NCBI GenBank assembly: GCA_029978905.1
Contig: JAPOIM010000019.1
Location: forward strand, 1 to 56,573
Length of the DNA: 56,573 nt
DNA from: Planctomycetota bacterium
Lineage (GTDB): Bacteria; Planctomycetota; Planctomycetia; Pirellulales; UBA1268
Reading direction: 5' to 3'
The notes under the pieces were generated by a model that was given only the letters and a program-made list of their open reading frames with translations, did no database searches and was not told where the DNA came from. Position numbers and translations under genes: made by a program. Of the stretch, positions 41,545 through 51,085 are shown in pieces (position 1 is the stretch's first letter; the number at the start of each line of letters is the position of its first letter).

Positions 41545-44500
41545 GGCAGCGGCACCTGCACGGGATGGCGAAGGTACGCAACCAGATCACGAATCTCTTC
41601 GGCCGAAAGTGGATTGAGCAGACCGTCCGGCATGGGGGAGCGATCGGTTGGAGTGACGTTGGCAACCGCGTCACGGTCGAGGACGACCCGCTCCATCGGC
41701 GTGATCAGGGTGATGGTCCGTTCACGCTCCTCGGCGACCACGCCCGAGAGCACGCGACCATCCTCCAACTCGACGATCGACAATCGCCAGTCACGATTCA
41801 CCACCCCCGATGGGTTGAGGATGTTTTCCGCGAGGTAGCCAACGTCGTGCCTTCCGGAGCCGGTCAGGTCGGGGCCGAGGTCACCACCGTCGCCATAAAG
41901 CCGGTGGCACGAAGAACAGGTTTTCTGATAGACGGCCCGCCCATGGGACAGCGAAGCGGCCGTTGGATTTTCGGCCTCTTTCAGCTCCGCCGTGAAGGCT
42001 GCGATGCGGGCTTGGATTTCCTCTGACTGCTCATCGACGCGTCCCCAGAGCCTCTCGGCATCGGCGGTGAGCTCGGCGCTGCCCAGGGCGTGGAGTTGTC
42101 GAATGTGGTAGGCGGAGAGCGCACTCGCGGCGATCTTCCCTTGCTCCACGGCGGCGAGCAGGTGACGCCCGTAGCGGGCCCGCGATACGAGGATCGTGAG
42201 GATCGCATCCCGCTGGGAGGGCGAGGTGCGGCGGTAGGCTTCGACGATGCGGGCTGCCGCCGCGTCATCGTCGAACGCGGAGAGCCCTTGGGCTGCCGGC
42301 AGCGCGAGGTAGCGTTCACCGACGAGTTTTTCGCAGACGGTCCGCAGTGCGTCGGCCGCAGCACTGGGGACGCTGGGAGCGTCTTTGGTGTCGCTCACGT
42401 CGTTCACGGTGGAACGCAGCGACTTCACGGCCGCTTCGCGAGCGGTGAGCGGCTGGCTGCGATCGAGGGCGACGGCGACCAGCACCTCAAGCGGCTGGCC
42501 ATGGCCGAAGAGGGTCGAGAGCTCGTCGTAGAGGACGCGAGTCTCGCGGACATCGGCGGTGTTGCCACGCTTCGAGAGCTCGACTTTGAGTTCCTCCCAC
42601 GACGTTGGTTGCGGAGGGCGACGCCAGCCGCGAAAGGCCTCGGAACAGCCGGTGAGCACATCGCGAAGCAGCGCGTCGTCATCTGCGTGGGTGGCGCGCG
42701 CGAGCACGAGGTCGAGCGGCGCGGCATCGCGGTCACTCCGCTCGGCAAGGCGGCGTGTGATGAGTCGACGCGTCGAGGGCCAACGGCATGCCGCGACGAC
42801 CGCGGCGAGTGACTGTGGATCGGCGTCGGCGACGGGGATGAGTCCGTACCACACGAGCAGAGGCAGGTTGTGATCGGTGGCATCTTCGCTCCGAGAGACG
42901 AGCGCTTCGGCGAGCGTAGACCGCAGTTCCAGCGGAAGCCGTTGCAGCGTGGAAGCGAGGGCCAGTCGCACGAGTCCTGAGGAGTCGTGTCGAGCCATCT
43001 GGGAGAAGAGCGGCAGAAGCTCGAGGGCGTCCTCACGAACGCGGTCGCGGATTGCATCCGGCAGCGACACGGGGCCGAGCGCGGCGTCGAGCGGCCAGGC
43101 CTCGCTCAGAAGCCGCACCGCCCAGGTACGGCAGTGTTCGTCGTCATGGACCGCGAGCCTGATGAGGTCGCTGCGGGGCAACGCTTGGCACAGGTGCAGT
43201 GAGAGCAGAGCCCGCACTGCGACGGCCGAAGAAGACAGGTTGCTGCCCAGTGTGAACTGGTCGCTCTCGGCAAGTTGCTCGTGGAGGAGTTGCACGGCGG
43301 ATGCGTCTATTGGCCTCACTGCGGCCCGCGCTGCAAGGACGAGCCTCGCGTGGTGGGCATGCCATCCGCTGAGGGTGCGTTGAAAGAGCGCGAGCTCCTC
43401 GTCGCTACAGGCATGGAGGTCCACTTGCGACGAGCCTGCGGACGGATCCTCGTACCGAATCCGGTAGAGCCGCCCGCTTGTGCGGTGCACCCCATCGTGC
43501 TCATGGCACTCGCCGGTGTCGCTCCAGTCGATCACAACCACGCTTCCGTCTGGGCGAGTCGTCAGGTCGATGCCCCGAAACCAGGTGTCGCGACTGATTG
43601 CAAAGTCTGGTGCATGCCGGGCGACGTAGCCACTCCCGTGTCGCTCAAGCATCTCCTGATTGAAGCGACGTCCGTGGAAGTTGAGCGTGAAGAGCCTGCC
43701 TTGATACTCGCCGGGCCAGTTTGTGCCTTGGTAGATCAGGCATCCGCTGTGCGCGTGGCCGCCGCCGAGACTGTTGGCGGCGCCGTCTCGGGAGGCCTGC
43801 CAGCCCGCTCCAGTGTCGAAGTGGTAGTGGTCGGCATGCTGATCGATGAGTTCGTAGGTGAGGGGGTTGGGATCAATGCCGTTGGCTTGTGCGAAGTGGG
43901 CGCCAGGGATCATGTGCCACAGATGACCGTTGACCGTGTTCACAAAGAAACACTCGGCCTCGGCGGTCCAGTCATGGCCCCAAGGGTTGGTGGTGCCGGT
44001 CGTCAGCACTTCCGCCTGCCTCCGCTCCACGTGGTAACGCCACATCCCTCCCTCCATGTCGAGCCGCTGGTCGTCGGCCGTGCCGGGCGGGCCGATGCGG
44101 GCAGGGCAGGAGTGGCCACAACGACCGTACAGCCATCCGTCAGGACCAAAGGCCAAGCCGTTGGCAAGGTTGTGGTGGCTCGAGGGCCCGATATCGAAGC
44201 CGTCGAGAACCACCTCTGCGGGGCCATCCGGCACAAGGTCGCCGTCGGCATCAGGAATAAACAACACCTGCGGAGGGCAACAGAGCCACACGCCTCCATA
44301 CCCCACTGCTACGCTCGTGAGGAGCTGGAGGTTGTCAGCAAACACCACAGGTTCTTCGAGCCGTCCGTCGCCATCGACGTCGTCGAAGACGAGCACCCGA
44401 TCGCGGAGGCTTCGATCAAACCGCACGCTTCCCTCGGCGTAGGTGAAATTTTCGGCCACCCACAGCCGGCCGCGGGCATCCTGGCTCACGGCAATTGGGT

Positions 44501-44687
44501 TGCGAAGCGTGGGCTCAGACGCCAGCAGGTCGACCTGAAACCCAGTTGGCACCTCGAGCGCTGCGGCCGCCTCGACGGCAGACAGTGGCGATTCGCTCCC
44601 CTGTTGGCTGTTGTAAGGCTCGGGAAAGACGTCGGCGGCCATCGCACCCTGAACGAGAACGAGCGTGAGCAGGAGTGCTTCCTTCAC
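41541..44687 (-). CDS. PVC-type propeller/haem-binding CxxCH protein
   Basis: 1048 residues, GTG start at 44687 with AGAGG upstream. A signal peptide (LLLTLVLVQGAMAADVF) is followed by a six-bladed membrane-bound-dehydrogenase-type propeller (GFQVDLLASEPTLRNPIAV, VAENFTYAEGSV, VDGDGRLEEPVVFADNLQLLTSV), HEAT-like repeats, and a C-terminal cytochrome c: AVYQKTCSSCHRLYGDGGDLGPDLTGSG, with CSSCH at 41919-41905, and MPDGLLNPLSAEEIRDLVAYLRHP, with the axial Met. This is the standard planctomycete 'PVC-type haem' architecture; proposed to oxidise sugars, not proven. It is the first gene of a translationally coupled set with the DUF1549/1553 gene. Confidence 0.92.
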   Translation of the reverse strand: MKEALLLTLVLVQGAMAADVFPEPYNSQQGSESPLSAVEAAAALEVPTGFQVDLLASEPTLRNPIAVSQDARGRLWVAENFTYAEGSVRFDRSLRDRVLVFDDVDGDGRLEEPVVFADNLQLLTSVAVGYGGVWLCCPPQVLFIPDADGDLVPDGPAEVVLDGFDIGPSSHHNLANGLAFGPDGWLYGRCGHSCPARIGPPGTADDQRLDMEGGMWRYHVERRQAEVLTTGTTNPWGHDWTAEAECFFVNTVNGHLWHMIPGAHFAQANGIDPNPLTYELIDQHADHYHFDTGAGWQASRDGAANSLGGGHAHSGCLIYQGTNWPGEYQGRLFTLNFHGRRFNQEMLERHGSGYVARHAPDFAISRDTWFRGIDLTTRPDGSVVVIDWSDTGECHEHDGVHRTSGRLYRIRYEDPSAGSSQVDLHACSDEELALFQRTLSGWHAHHARLVLAARAAVRPIDASAVQLLHEQLAESDQFTLGSNLSSSAVAVRALLSLHLCQALPRSDLIRLAVHDDEHCRTWAVRLLSEAWPLDAALGPVSLPDAIRDRVREDALELLPLFSQMARHDSSGLVRLALASTLQRLPLELRSTLAEALVSRSEDATDHNLPLLVWYGLIPVADADPQSLAAVVAACRWPSTRRLITRRLAERSDRDAAPLDLVLARATHADDDALLRDVLTGCSEAFRGWRRPPQPTSWEELKVELSKRGNTADVRETRVLYDELSTLFGHGQPLEVLVAVALDRSQPLTAREAAVKSLRSTVNDVSDTKDAPSVPSAAADALRTVCEKLVGERYLALPAAQGLSAFDDDAAAARIVEAYRRTSPSQRDAILTILVSRARYGRHLLAAVEQGKIAASALSAYHIRQLHALGSAELTADAERLWGRVDEQSEEIQARIAAFTAELKEAENPTAASLSHGRAVYQKTCSSCHRLYGDGGDLGPDLTGSGRHDVGYLAENILNPSGVVNRDWRLSIVELEDGRVLSGVVAEERERTITLITPMERVVLDRDAVANVTPTDRSPMPDGLLNPLSAEEIRDLVAYLRHPVQVPLP

Positions 44688-44733
44688 GGGTATGCCTCTG
44701 GGGATCGGGTGCCGAGTGAACGAGAGGGGCCGG

Positions 44734-46182
44734 CTAGGCGAGGACGTCGGTGATCACGTGGCCATAGACGTCGGTCAGCCGGATGTCGCGGCCGCTAAAG
44801 CGATAGGTGAGCCGCTCGTGGTCGATGCCCATCAGGTGCAGCATCGTGGCGTGCAGGTCGTGGATCATGAACTTCTTCTCCACGACGCGGTAGCCGTAGT
44901 CATCGGTGGCTCCCACGACGGTGCCCCCTTTCACCCCGCCGCCAGCCATCCACATTGAAAAAGCCTGTGGGTTGTGGTCGCGGCCATCTGAGCCTTGCGC
45001 GAACGGGGTCCGCCCAAACTCGCCGCTGAACACGACGAGCGTGGAGTCGAGCAGACCGCGGTCTTTGAGGTCACTGAGGAGGGCGGCGATCGGCTGGTCA
45101 ACGGCGCGGGCGTTGTTGGCATGCCCTTCGCGAAGGTTGCCGTGTTGGTCCCAGCGGTCCGCGCCGACGTTTGGGCAGGTGAGTTCGATGAACCGCACGC
45201 CACGTTCAACCATCCGCCGGGCCAGCAGGCATTCGGCCGCGAAGATCTTCGTGGGTTCGTACGCAGCCTCCATGCCGTAGGCCTGCTTCGTGAGCGTGGT
45301 TTCACTGGAGAGATCGAGAAGGTCGGGCACCTCGGTCTGCATCCGGAAGGCCAGCTCCTGATTGGCGATCGCGCTCTCCAAGGCATCGGGTGGAGCGGCT
45401 TCCCCCGCGATTCGCTTGGCGAAGCCTGCATCAAGTGAGCGGGCGAGGTCGATCTTTGCTCGCTGGTGCTCGGGGCTGGCATCGCGACGCTGCACGTTGG
45501 CCAAGCCTGTGGGTGTGGGCTTTACCACGGAGCCTTGGTAGGTGGCGGGAAGAAACCCGTTGGTGAAGTTGTCGAGCCCACCCGGCGGAATCAGGCCCCC
45601 ATTGATCACCATGTAGCCGGGCAGTTCTTCGTTTTCACTCCCAAGACCGTAGGTCGTCCAGGCTCCCATGCTCGGTCGCCCCTGCAGGCCACTGCCAGTG
45701 TGCAGGAAGTAGTTGGCGTTGGTGTGTTCGGGAAACTCGCTGGTCATCGATCGGATCACGGCGAGATCGTCGACATGCTCCCGGATATGCGGAAAGAGGT
45801 CGCTCATCGGAATCCCGCTTTCACCCGCCTGCTGAAACTTCCAGGGACTCGGGAGCACCGTGCCGACGTTGTTGAACTGCGTGGCGTCGACCTTAAAGAG
45901 ATCACGGGGGTTCTTGCCCGCATCGGCTTCCAGTCGTGGCTTGGGGTCAAAGGCGTCGACCTGCGACACGCCCCCATCCATATAGAGGAAGATCACGCTC
46001 TTCGCGCGCTGAGGGAGATGCAAGGTGGTCACAGCTGGGGTGACCGCGGCCCGCGCGGCGTCACGCATCAAGAGCGCTGAGGCAGCCATGGCACCGAAGC
46101 CACAGCCCGCCTGGCGCAGCAGCTCGCGGCGAGAGAGCGGAAGAGGTCGATAGCGGCGACAGTGATAAGAAGAGCGAGCCAT
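44734..46182 (-). CDS. DUF1501 domain protein
   Basis: 482 residues, ATG 46182 with AAGGA upstream. The N-terminus RSSYHCRRYRPLPLSRRELL is a long, basic Tat-like leader (SRRELLRQ). Family sequence is plain: [133 protein letters not shown]. It shares layout with the paralogue at 37430-38878 but is divergent in the central part. It starts 48 bp after the second DUF1549/1553 gene, so both DUF1501 copies follow a cytochrome gene. Export and a metal site are inferred. Confidence 0.9.
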   Translation of the reverse strand: MARSSYHCRRYRPLPLSRRELLRQAGCGFGAMAASALLMRDAARAAVTPAVTTLHLPQRAKSVIFLYMDGGVSQVDAFDPKPRLEADAGKNPRDLFKVDATQFNNVGTVLPSPWKFQQAGESGIPMSDLFPHIREHVDDLAVIRSMTSEFPEHTNANYFLHTGSGLQGRPSMGAWTTYGLGSENEELPGYMVINGGLIPPGGLDNFTNGFLPATYQGSVVKPTPTGLANVQRRDASPEHQRAKIDLARSLDAGFAKRIAGEAAPPDALESAIANQELAFRMQTEVPDLLDLSSETTLTKQAYGMEAAYEPTKIFAAECLLARRMVERGVRFIELTCPNVGADRWDQHGNLREGHANNARAVDQPIAALLSDLKDRGLLDSTLVVFSGEFGRTPFAQGSDGRDHNPQAFSMWMAGGGVKGGTVVGATDDYGYRVVEKKFMIHDLHATMLHLMGIDHERLTYRFSGRDIRLTDVYGHVITDVLA

Positions 46183-46230
46183 GGTCAGTCCTTGCGAGCA
46201 GTCGTTGTGGGAATCAAAGGTGCCGCGCGC

Positions 46231-49200
46231 TCACGGCAAGAAGATGAACTCCTTGGCGTTGAAGAGCGCGTGCGCAAGATCTGCCCAGGCGGCCTCCTGT
46301 CGCGGGTTCTCCGCAAAGGACTCCCCGTGCAGCGACGATTGGTGTTCGAGGAAGGCGATCGCTGCGGCATGCTCCTGGGCATCAGGATTTCGCGCAAACG
46401 CCTCGCGATACATCTCCTCCACGCGGTCGTCTGTCGTCGTAAGTGACGCATCAGCGAGTGTGTTTCGGGCCCACTGCGTGGCCTGTTCTGCCACGAAGGG
46501 ATCGTTCATCAGCGCCAGGGCCTGCGCCGGGACGTTGGTCACGTTGCGGCGGCCACGTGCCTGGAACGGAACCGGCATGTCGAAAGCAATCAGCAACGAT
46601 GGCAGAAAGTTGCGGCGGACCTTCGTGTAGAGGCTGCGACGCCCGGCACCGTCGAGCGGGCCAGAGCCCGGGCGGCCTCGCCCCTCGTGATACGGAGCGA
46701 TGAACACCTCCACGCTTGGGCCCCCGACGGTGCGGTCGAGTCGGCCGGAGACGGCGAGGATCGCATCGCGGATCGCCTCCCCTTCCAGTCGTCGCAAGGG
46801 GTAGTGGTGGAGCAGCAGGTTGAGCGGATCCTGTTCAACGGCTGCGGGATCACGCGCTGTCGACATTCGCCACGTGCTGGAGGTGACGATCTTGCGAATG
46901 AGTTGCTTGAGGCTCCAGCCTTCTTCACGGAACTCAACAGCTAGGCTGTCGAGGAGCGACTGGGCGAGCGGATCGGCCGCCGCCTCGCCAAGCACACCAA
47001 AGTTGTCTGTGGTGGGGACGAGCCCACGCCCGAAGAGATGGTGCCACACGCGGTTGACGATCACCCGCGAGGTCAGCGGATTGCCAGGATCAAGCACCCG
47101 CTCCGCCAAGAGCAACCGGCCGGAGGACTCTTCTGGCCAGGCGGGTTGCGTGGCGCCGTCAATCGCCTCCAGGAATCGTCGAGGTGCCAGGTCACCCGGA
47201 CGCGCGGCGGAGCCCTTGAGCAGCACGTGCCAGTCGAAGCCATTGCCGTCGAGGAGCGCAGGCGCCGTGGCCGACTCCAGCTTTGCTTCCGCAAGAATCG
47301 TTGCACGGGCCTGAGCATGCGTGTCAGCTGCGGCCAAAAGTGGTGCGGCTGCAGGACTCGCCCAATCGATCGCGTCACCGGCAAGGATGGCGTTGGCCTG
47401 TGCAGCGGCTGTTGGCTCAGGCCGCGTGGGCTGCTCGAGCGTGGCGACCGTTTCGGCGACCTCAAGCGAGCCGGCGACGGCAGCGTACTCCACATGCACC
47501 GTGTGGCCACTGCTCCAGTCAAGATCTTTCCGCATGTCTTGCTTGATCCACTGCCACTCTCCGCCGGTGTCGACAGTGATCGCGTGGCTGCCGTAGATCG
47601 GTCCACCCTGCAGCAGCACATGGCTGTCGACCGCGGCAAAGATCTGCACATGCCCTCGAACGCGATGCCAGAGCACGCCACCGGTGATTCGCTTCTGTGG
47701 GGTGCGCAGCAACCGTCCAGCTCGGTCCACTCCGCCCAACGGGCCCGGATCGCGCTCGCCGGTGGTGCGTGTGGTCGCCCACACCGGATCACTGTGGGCG
47801 TGGCCGATGCTCGCGATCGAAACCAGGGGCTGTCCGCCGTCGGCACCACGCACAACCTGCACGTCGCCGGGTGAGACCAACTCCCAGGCGGGATCGCCGG
47901 TGAGGCGTGTCGAGGCTGCGCCGCGGGTGAAGTCGGCGAGCGTGACTTCTCCTTCTGTCAGCTCCGCATCGTTTGCTGAAAAGGTGAGCGGAGCATCGAG
48001 ATGCGGCTTCAGCAGTTCTGCCACGAGTTGGCGGAGCTTCGGTTGGACTGCGGTCTCCGTATCGGTGAGCTTTGAGATCACCTGCCGATTGGCGGGGAGG
48101 CTTTCAAAAGCGACCTGGCGGTAGCTGCTCGACTTCACCATTCCCGCGATGGCGTAGTAGTCCTCGTTGGAGAGGGCATCAAACTTGTGGTCGTGACAAC
48201 GGGCGCAGCCAAGGGCCATCCCGAGGAAAGCCTTGCCAAACGTATCGACGCGGTTGTCCATCCGATCAGCTTCGTCTTGGCGGATGTCAACCGGGGCATG
48301 CACCTCTTCGCCGAGCAGCCAGAAGCCAGTGCCGAGGATCGACTCATCACCACCACTGGCCGACACGCGTGGCTCGGCGAGCAGGTCCCCAGCAATCTGT
48401 TCCCGAACAAACTGGTCATACGGCAGGTCGGCGTTGAAAGCGCGAATGACCCAGTCGCGATACTGCCAGGCGTTTGGGATCGGGTAGTCAAACTCGTGTC
48501 CGCGCGTCTCGCCGTAACGCACGACATCGAGCCAATGCCGGGCGAACCGCTCACCGAAGTGAGGTGAGGCGAGCAGTTCGTCAACGTAGCGGTCGAAGGC
48601 GTGGGGATCGGCGTCGTTCGCTACACGGGCCACGTCGGCGGCGTTTGGGGGCAGGCCTGTGAGCACTTCGGCGGCGCGCCTCACGAGCTGCGCGGGTGTG
48701 GCTTCAGTAGCAGGAGAAAGGCCGGCAGCCTCTAGCCGCGCGAGCACAAAGCGGTCGAGATCGTGACGGATCCAGGAGGTGTGGGTGACGCTCGGGGGCG
48801 ACGCGGCTTGCGGTGTCTGCCAGCACCAGTGAGCGTTCTTTCGGGCATGCAGATCGAAGCTCGCCGCAACGGCCTGGCTCCCATCTTCCGGCCAGGGGAG
48901 GCCGCGACGCACCCACGCCTCGATGACGGCGATGGCCTCGTTGGGAAGTTTGCCATCAGGGGGCATTTGCAGGTCGCTGTCGTAGTGGACCACATCGACA
49001 AGCAGGCTCGCGTCCGGATCGCCCGCCACCGCGATGCCTTCGGCGGCTAGGAATTCGGCTCGCGTGTCGAAAGAGAGGCCACCTTCTGCCTCAGCGGCCG
49101 TTCCCGTGTGGCACTCGCTGCAGTGCGTTCGCAGCAGCGGCCGGACTTCTTTTTCAAAAAACTCGAGGTCTTCCGGCGAGGGGGCCGCCATCAGCGTAAG

Positions 49201-49263
49201 GGGCACGAGCACGGCCCCGAGCGCGGCAACAAGGTTGCAAAGACGTCCAAAGCCGATACGCAT
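46231..49263 (-). CDS. PSD1/DUF1549/DUF1553 c-type cytochrome-domain protein
   Basis: 1010 residues from ATG 49263, where GGGGAG precedes it; a start 16 codons upstream lacks this. Signal peptide (LCNLVAALGAVLVPLTLMAAP), then cytochrome C with CSECH near 49124-49109 and DLQMPPDGKLPNEAIAVIEAW, DUF1549 (LVRRAAEVLTGLPPNAADV, FGERFARHWLDVVRYGETRGHEFDYP), CARCHDHKFDALSNEDYY as second haem site, a beta-rich middle domain, and DUF1553 (NPLTSRVIVNRVWHHLFGRGLV, RLEGEAIRDAILAVSGRLD, VPAQALALMNDPF). It is a longer, more diverged version of the protein at 38890-41544. It lies upstream of its own DUF1501 partner. Confidence 0.92.
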   Translation of the reverse strand: MRIGFGRLCNLVAALGAVLVPLTLMAAPSPEDLEFFEKEVRPLLRTHCSECHTGTAAEAEGGLSFDTRAEFLAAEGIAVAGDPDASLLVDVVHYDSDLQMPPDGKLPNEAIAVIEAWVRRGLPWPEDGSQAVAASFDLHARKNAHWCWQTPQAASPPSVTHTSWIRHDLDRFVLARLEAAGLSPATEATPAQLVRRAAEVLTGLPPNAADVARVANDADPHAFDRYVDELLASPHFGERFARHWLDVVRYGETRGHEFDYPIPNAWQYRDWVIRAFNADLPYDQFVREQIAGDLLAEPRVSASGGDESILGTGFWLLGEEVHAPVDIRQDEADRMDNRVDTFGKAFLGMALGCARCHDHKFDALSNEDYYAIAGMVKSSSYRQVAFESLPANRQVISKLTDTETAVQPKLRQLVAELLKPHLDAPLTFSANDAELTEGEVTLADFTRGAASTRLTGDPAWELVSPGDVQVVRGADGGQPLVSIASIGHAHSDPVWATTRTTGERDPGPLGGVDRAGRLLRTPQKRITGGVLWHRVRGHVQIFAAVDSHVLLQGGPIYGSHAITVDTGGEWQWIKQDMRKDLDWSSGHTVHVEYAAVAGSLEVAETVATLEQPTRPEPTAAAQANAILAGDAIDWASPAAAPLLAAADTHAQARATILAEAKLESATAPALLDGNGFDWHVLLKGSAARPGDLAPRRFLEAIDGATQPAWPEESSGRLLLAERVLDPGNPLTSRVIVNRVWHHLFGRGLVPTTDNFGVLGEAAADPLAQSLLDSLAVEFREEGWSLKQLIRKIVTSSTWRMSTARDPAAVEQDPLNLLLHHYPLRRLEGEAIRDAILAVSGRLDRTVGGPSVEVFIAPYHEGRGRPGSGPLDGAGRRSLYTKVRRNFLPSLLIAFDMPVPFQARGRRNVTNVPAQALALMNDPFVAEQATQWARNTLADASLTTTDDRVEEMYREAFARNPDAQEHAAAIAFLEHQSSLHGESFAENPRQEAAWADLAHALFNAKEFIFLP

Positions 49264-49345
49264 GCGGTGCTCCCCTCGCTGAGTCTTTCTCACTCCAAAT
49301 TCTACCCCCACACGCCCGAGAAAGGGAGCAGAAACCGCGAGGGCG

Positions 49346-49390
49346 CAAAAAGAGGGGGGCGGCCGTGCACGAATGCATGGCCGCCCCCTG
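49346..49390 (-). terminator. Rho-independent terminator
   Basis: Stem GGGGGCGGCC-x-TGCA (about 15 bp, one G-U pair) around a CGAA tetraloop, followed on the minus strand by CTCTTTTTG. It is 33 bp after the stop codon of the 24-residue-repeat protein gene, and 83 bp before the next start. Arms at 49354-49369 and 49374-49389, U-tract at 49347-49352. Confidence 0.85.
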
Positions 49391-49422
49391 TTCTTCTTCA
49401 GCGTTTCTTCCGACGCACGGGA

Positions 49423-50844
49423 TCAGCGGGTCTCGTCGTCTCCAGCCTGAGCGACACCGAGCACGGGCTGTGAGGCCGAGTCGGTGTTCGTGGCAGACAG
49501 AATCGCCATGCTCCCCTTGCCGATCAGCCGACCAGCGTGGGTGAACTCGACGACGGGATCGAGAGCCTGCACCGCACGGGTGACGGTGGGCTCGAGCAAC
49601 ATCAGGTCCACCATGAACCGACGCAGGCCTCCAACGGTGTTGACGGCGTGCACCATCTCGCTGCGGAGATCATCCAAAGCTACGAGCGTTTGCTCGGCAT
49701 CGCCCAGGTTGGCAGCGATGGAAGCGAGCCGTGACTCCAGGTTGACGACCCGGTCGAGGTCGGTCCCTGCAGCCTCAACAGCACTTCGCTGCTCAGCCAG
49801 CGACTCACACAGCTCGTTGAGACCCTCCGCGGTGGAGGCAGCGTCATCGAGCCACAGAAGGGCAGCGTGCAGGTCGCACGACACAGCATCGATCCGGTCG
49901 AGCGAACGGCCCACCTTGTCGGTCGCTTCGGCAGAGGTCACCACGCGAGCGAGCAGCCCGTCAACATTCTCCACGGCGGCAAACGAGGCGTCGATCGAGG
50001 TCTGCGTTTCGATCAAGTCGTCATGCAGTCCGGCCACACGCCCCAGCATCGCCTCGGTCTCGTCGAGAGCGGGACGACCCGCGAGGACTTCCTGGTGCAG
50101 CCCACCGATGCGACGGAGCGTCTGGGCGACAGCGTCAAGGGTTGGACGAGTCGCGAGCACGTCGTCATGAATCGCCTCGACTCTTTCGATCGTCGCCTGC
50201 GTGGCGTCAATCGCCGGCCCCTTGGCCAGCAGATCACCATGCACATCATCAAAGCGAGAGAGCATCGCGTCGCTGGCGTCGAGGGTAACGACCGCAGCAT
50301 CGATGGAGGACCGTGTGGCAAGAATCGATGCGTGCAGATCTTCCATCCGTCCGAGCGTGGCAGAGGCTGCTTCCAGCCGACCGCGACCCGCGAGGATCGA
50401 CTGCTGCAGTTCGTCGACCTTTTCGAGCGTGGCGACCACTTCGTCAAGCTGATCGCTGCTGGCTTGGAGATCGCCATGCACTTCGTCGAGACGGTTGAGA
50501 ATCGCAAAGGACCGGTCGGCCTTCGCGTTTTGCACGGCGAGACGATTTTGGAGGGCTTCGTAGCGTGCCACGGCCTTCTCGGCGGCATCGAGGCGTACCT
50601 TCTGCGCCTCAAGACGGGCCAGCAGGCTGGTGCCAGCCGCCACATCCTTGCGGGAGGAGTTGAGCGCGTCGACAGCTGTCACCAAACGGTTGACCTGCCC
50701 TTCGAGTGAATCGATCTGTTGACGTGCTGGCCGCACAAAGAAAACGTAGGCGAACATGAGCGCAACACCCGCACTCACCATGGCCACTTTTGAGACACCG
50801 GTCCCCGGACGACTCCCCGCGTCCTCCTGCGTCGAATACGACAT
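49423..50844 (-). CDS. Membrane-anchored protein with seven 24-residue helical repeats
   Basis: 473 residues, ATG 50844. One membrane helix (residues 20-38, VAMVSAGVALMFAYVFFVR) near the N-terminus, so the bulk is outside the cytoplasm or in it depending on the short basic start. Residues 41-120 are coiled-coil heptads. Residues 122-296 are seven tandem repeats of 24 residues with consensus hHxDhLAxRPxhDAxxATLxRVxx (h hydrophobic); one repeat (170-200) has a 7-residue insert. The C-terminal part continues as helices. Not a family I recognise; it suggests a long rod or spacer. It stands alone between a YceH-like gene and a strong terminator. Confidence 0.75.
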   Translation of the reverse strand: MSYSTQEDAGSRPGTGVSKVAMVSAGVALMFAYVFFVRPARQQIDSLEGQVNRLVTAVDALNSSRKDVAAGTSLLARLEAQKVRLDAAEKAVARYEALQNRLAVQNAKADRSFAILNRLDEVHGDLQASSDQLDEVVATLEKVDELQQSILAGRGRLEAASATLGRMEDLHASILATRSSIDAAVVTLDASDAMLSRFDDVHGDLLAKGPAIDATQATIERVEAIHDDVLATRPTLDAVAQTLRRIGGLHQEVLAGRPALDETEAMLGRVAGLHDDLIETQTSIDASFAAVENVDGLLARVVTSAEATDKVGRSLDRIDAVSCDLHAALLWLDDAASTAEGLNELCESLAEQRSAVEAAGTDLDRVVNLESRLASIAANLGDAEQTLVALDDLRSEMVHAVNTVGGLRRFMVDLMLLEPTVTRAVQALDPVVEFTHAGRLIGKGSMAILSATNTDSASQPVLGVAQAGDDETR

Positions 50845-51085
50845 CGTGAAAACCCTTGTGATCGTGAAAACCCGCCTGCTGAAGAAGAACGGCGCCGCGA
50901 AGGAAAGGATTACGGGACCGTGACCTTCGGCCCGTGCTTCCTATCTCTCGCAGTCGCCAACCTCTTCTTGGATCGGCAGGTCCAGCCAATCGTTGGAGTC
51001 GACGTCGTACGATTTCAGACCGAAACGAACGTACGGATTGTGCGATCGCCAAGCGTGGTTCGCGTGTGCTGTGCGAGAAGTTTTG

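Noticed and set aside
41541..49263. Sulfatase or polysaccharide-utilisation locus
   Set aside because: No sulfatase (CxPxR), glycoside hydrolase, SusC/SusD-like or lyase gene is present; only redox and DUF1501-type genes are.
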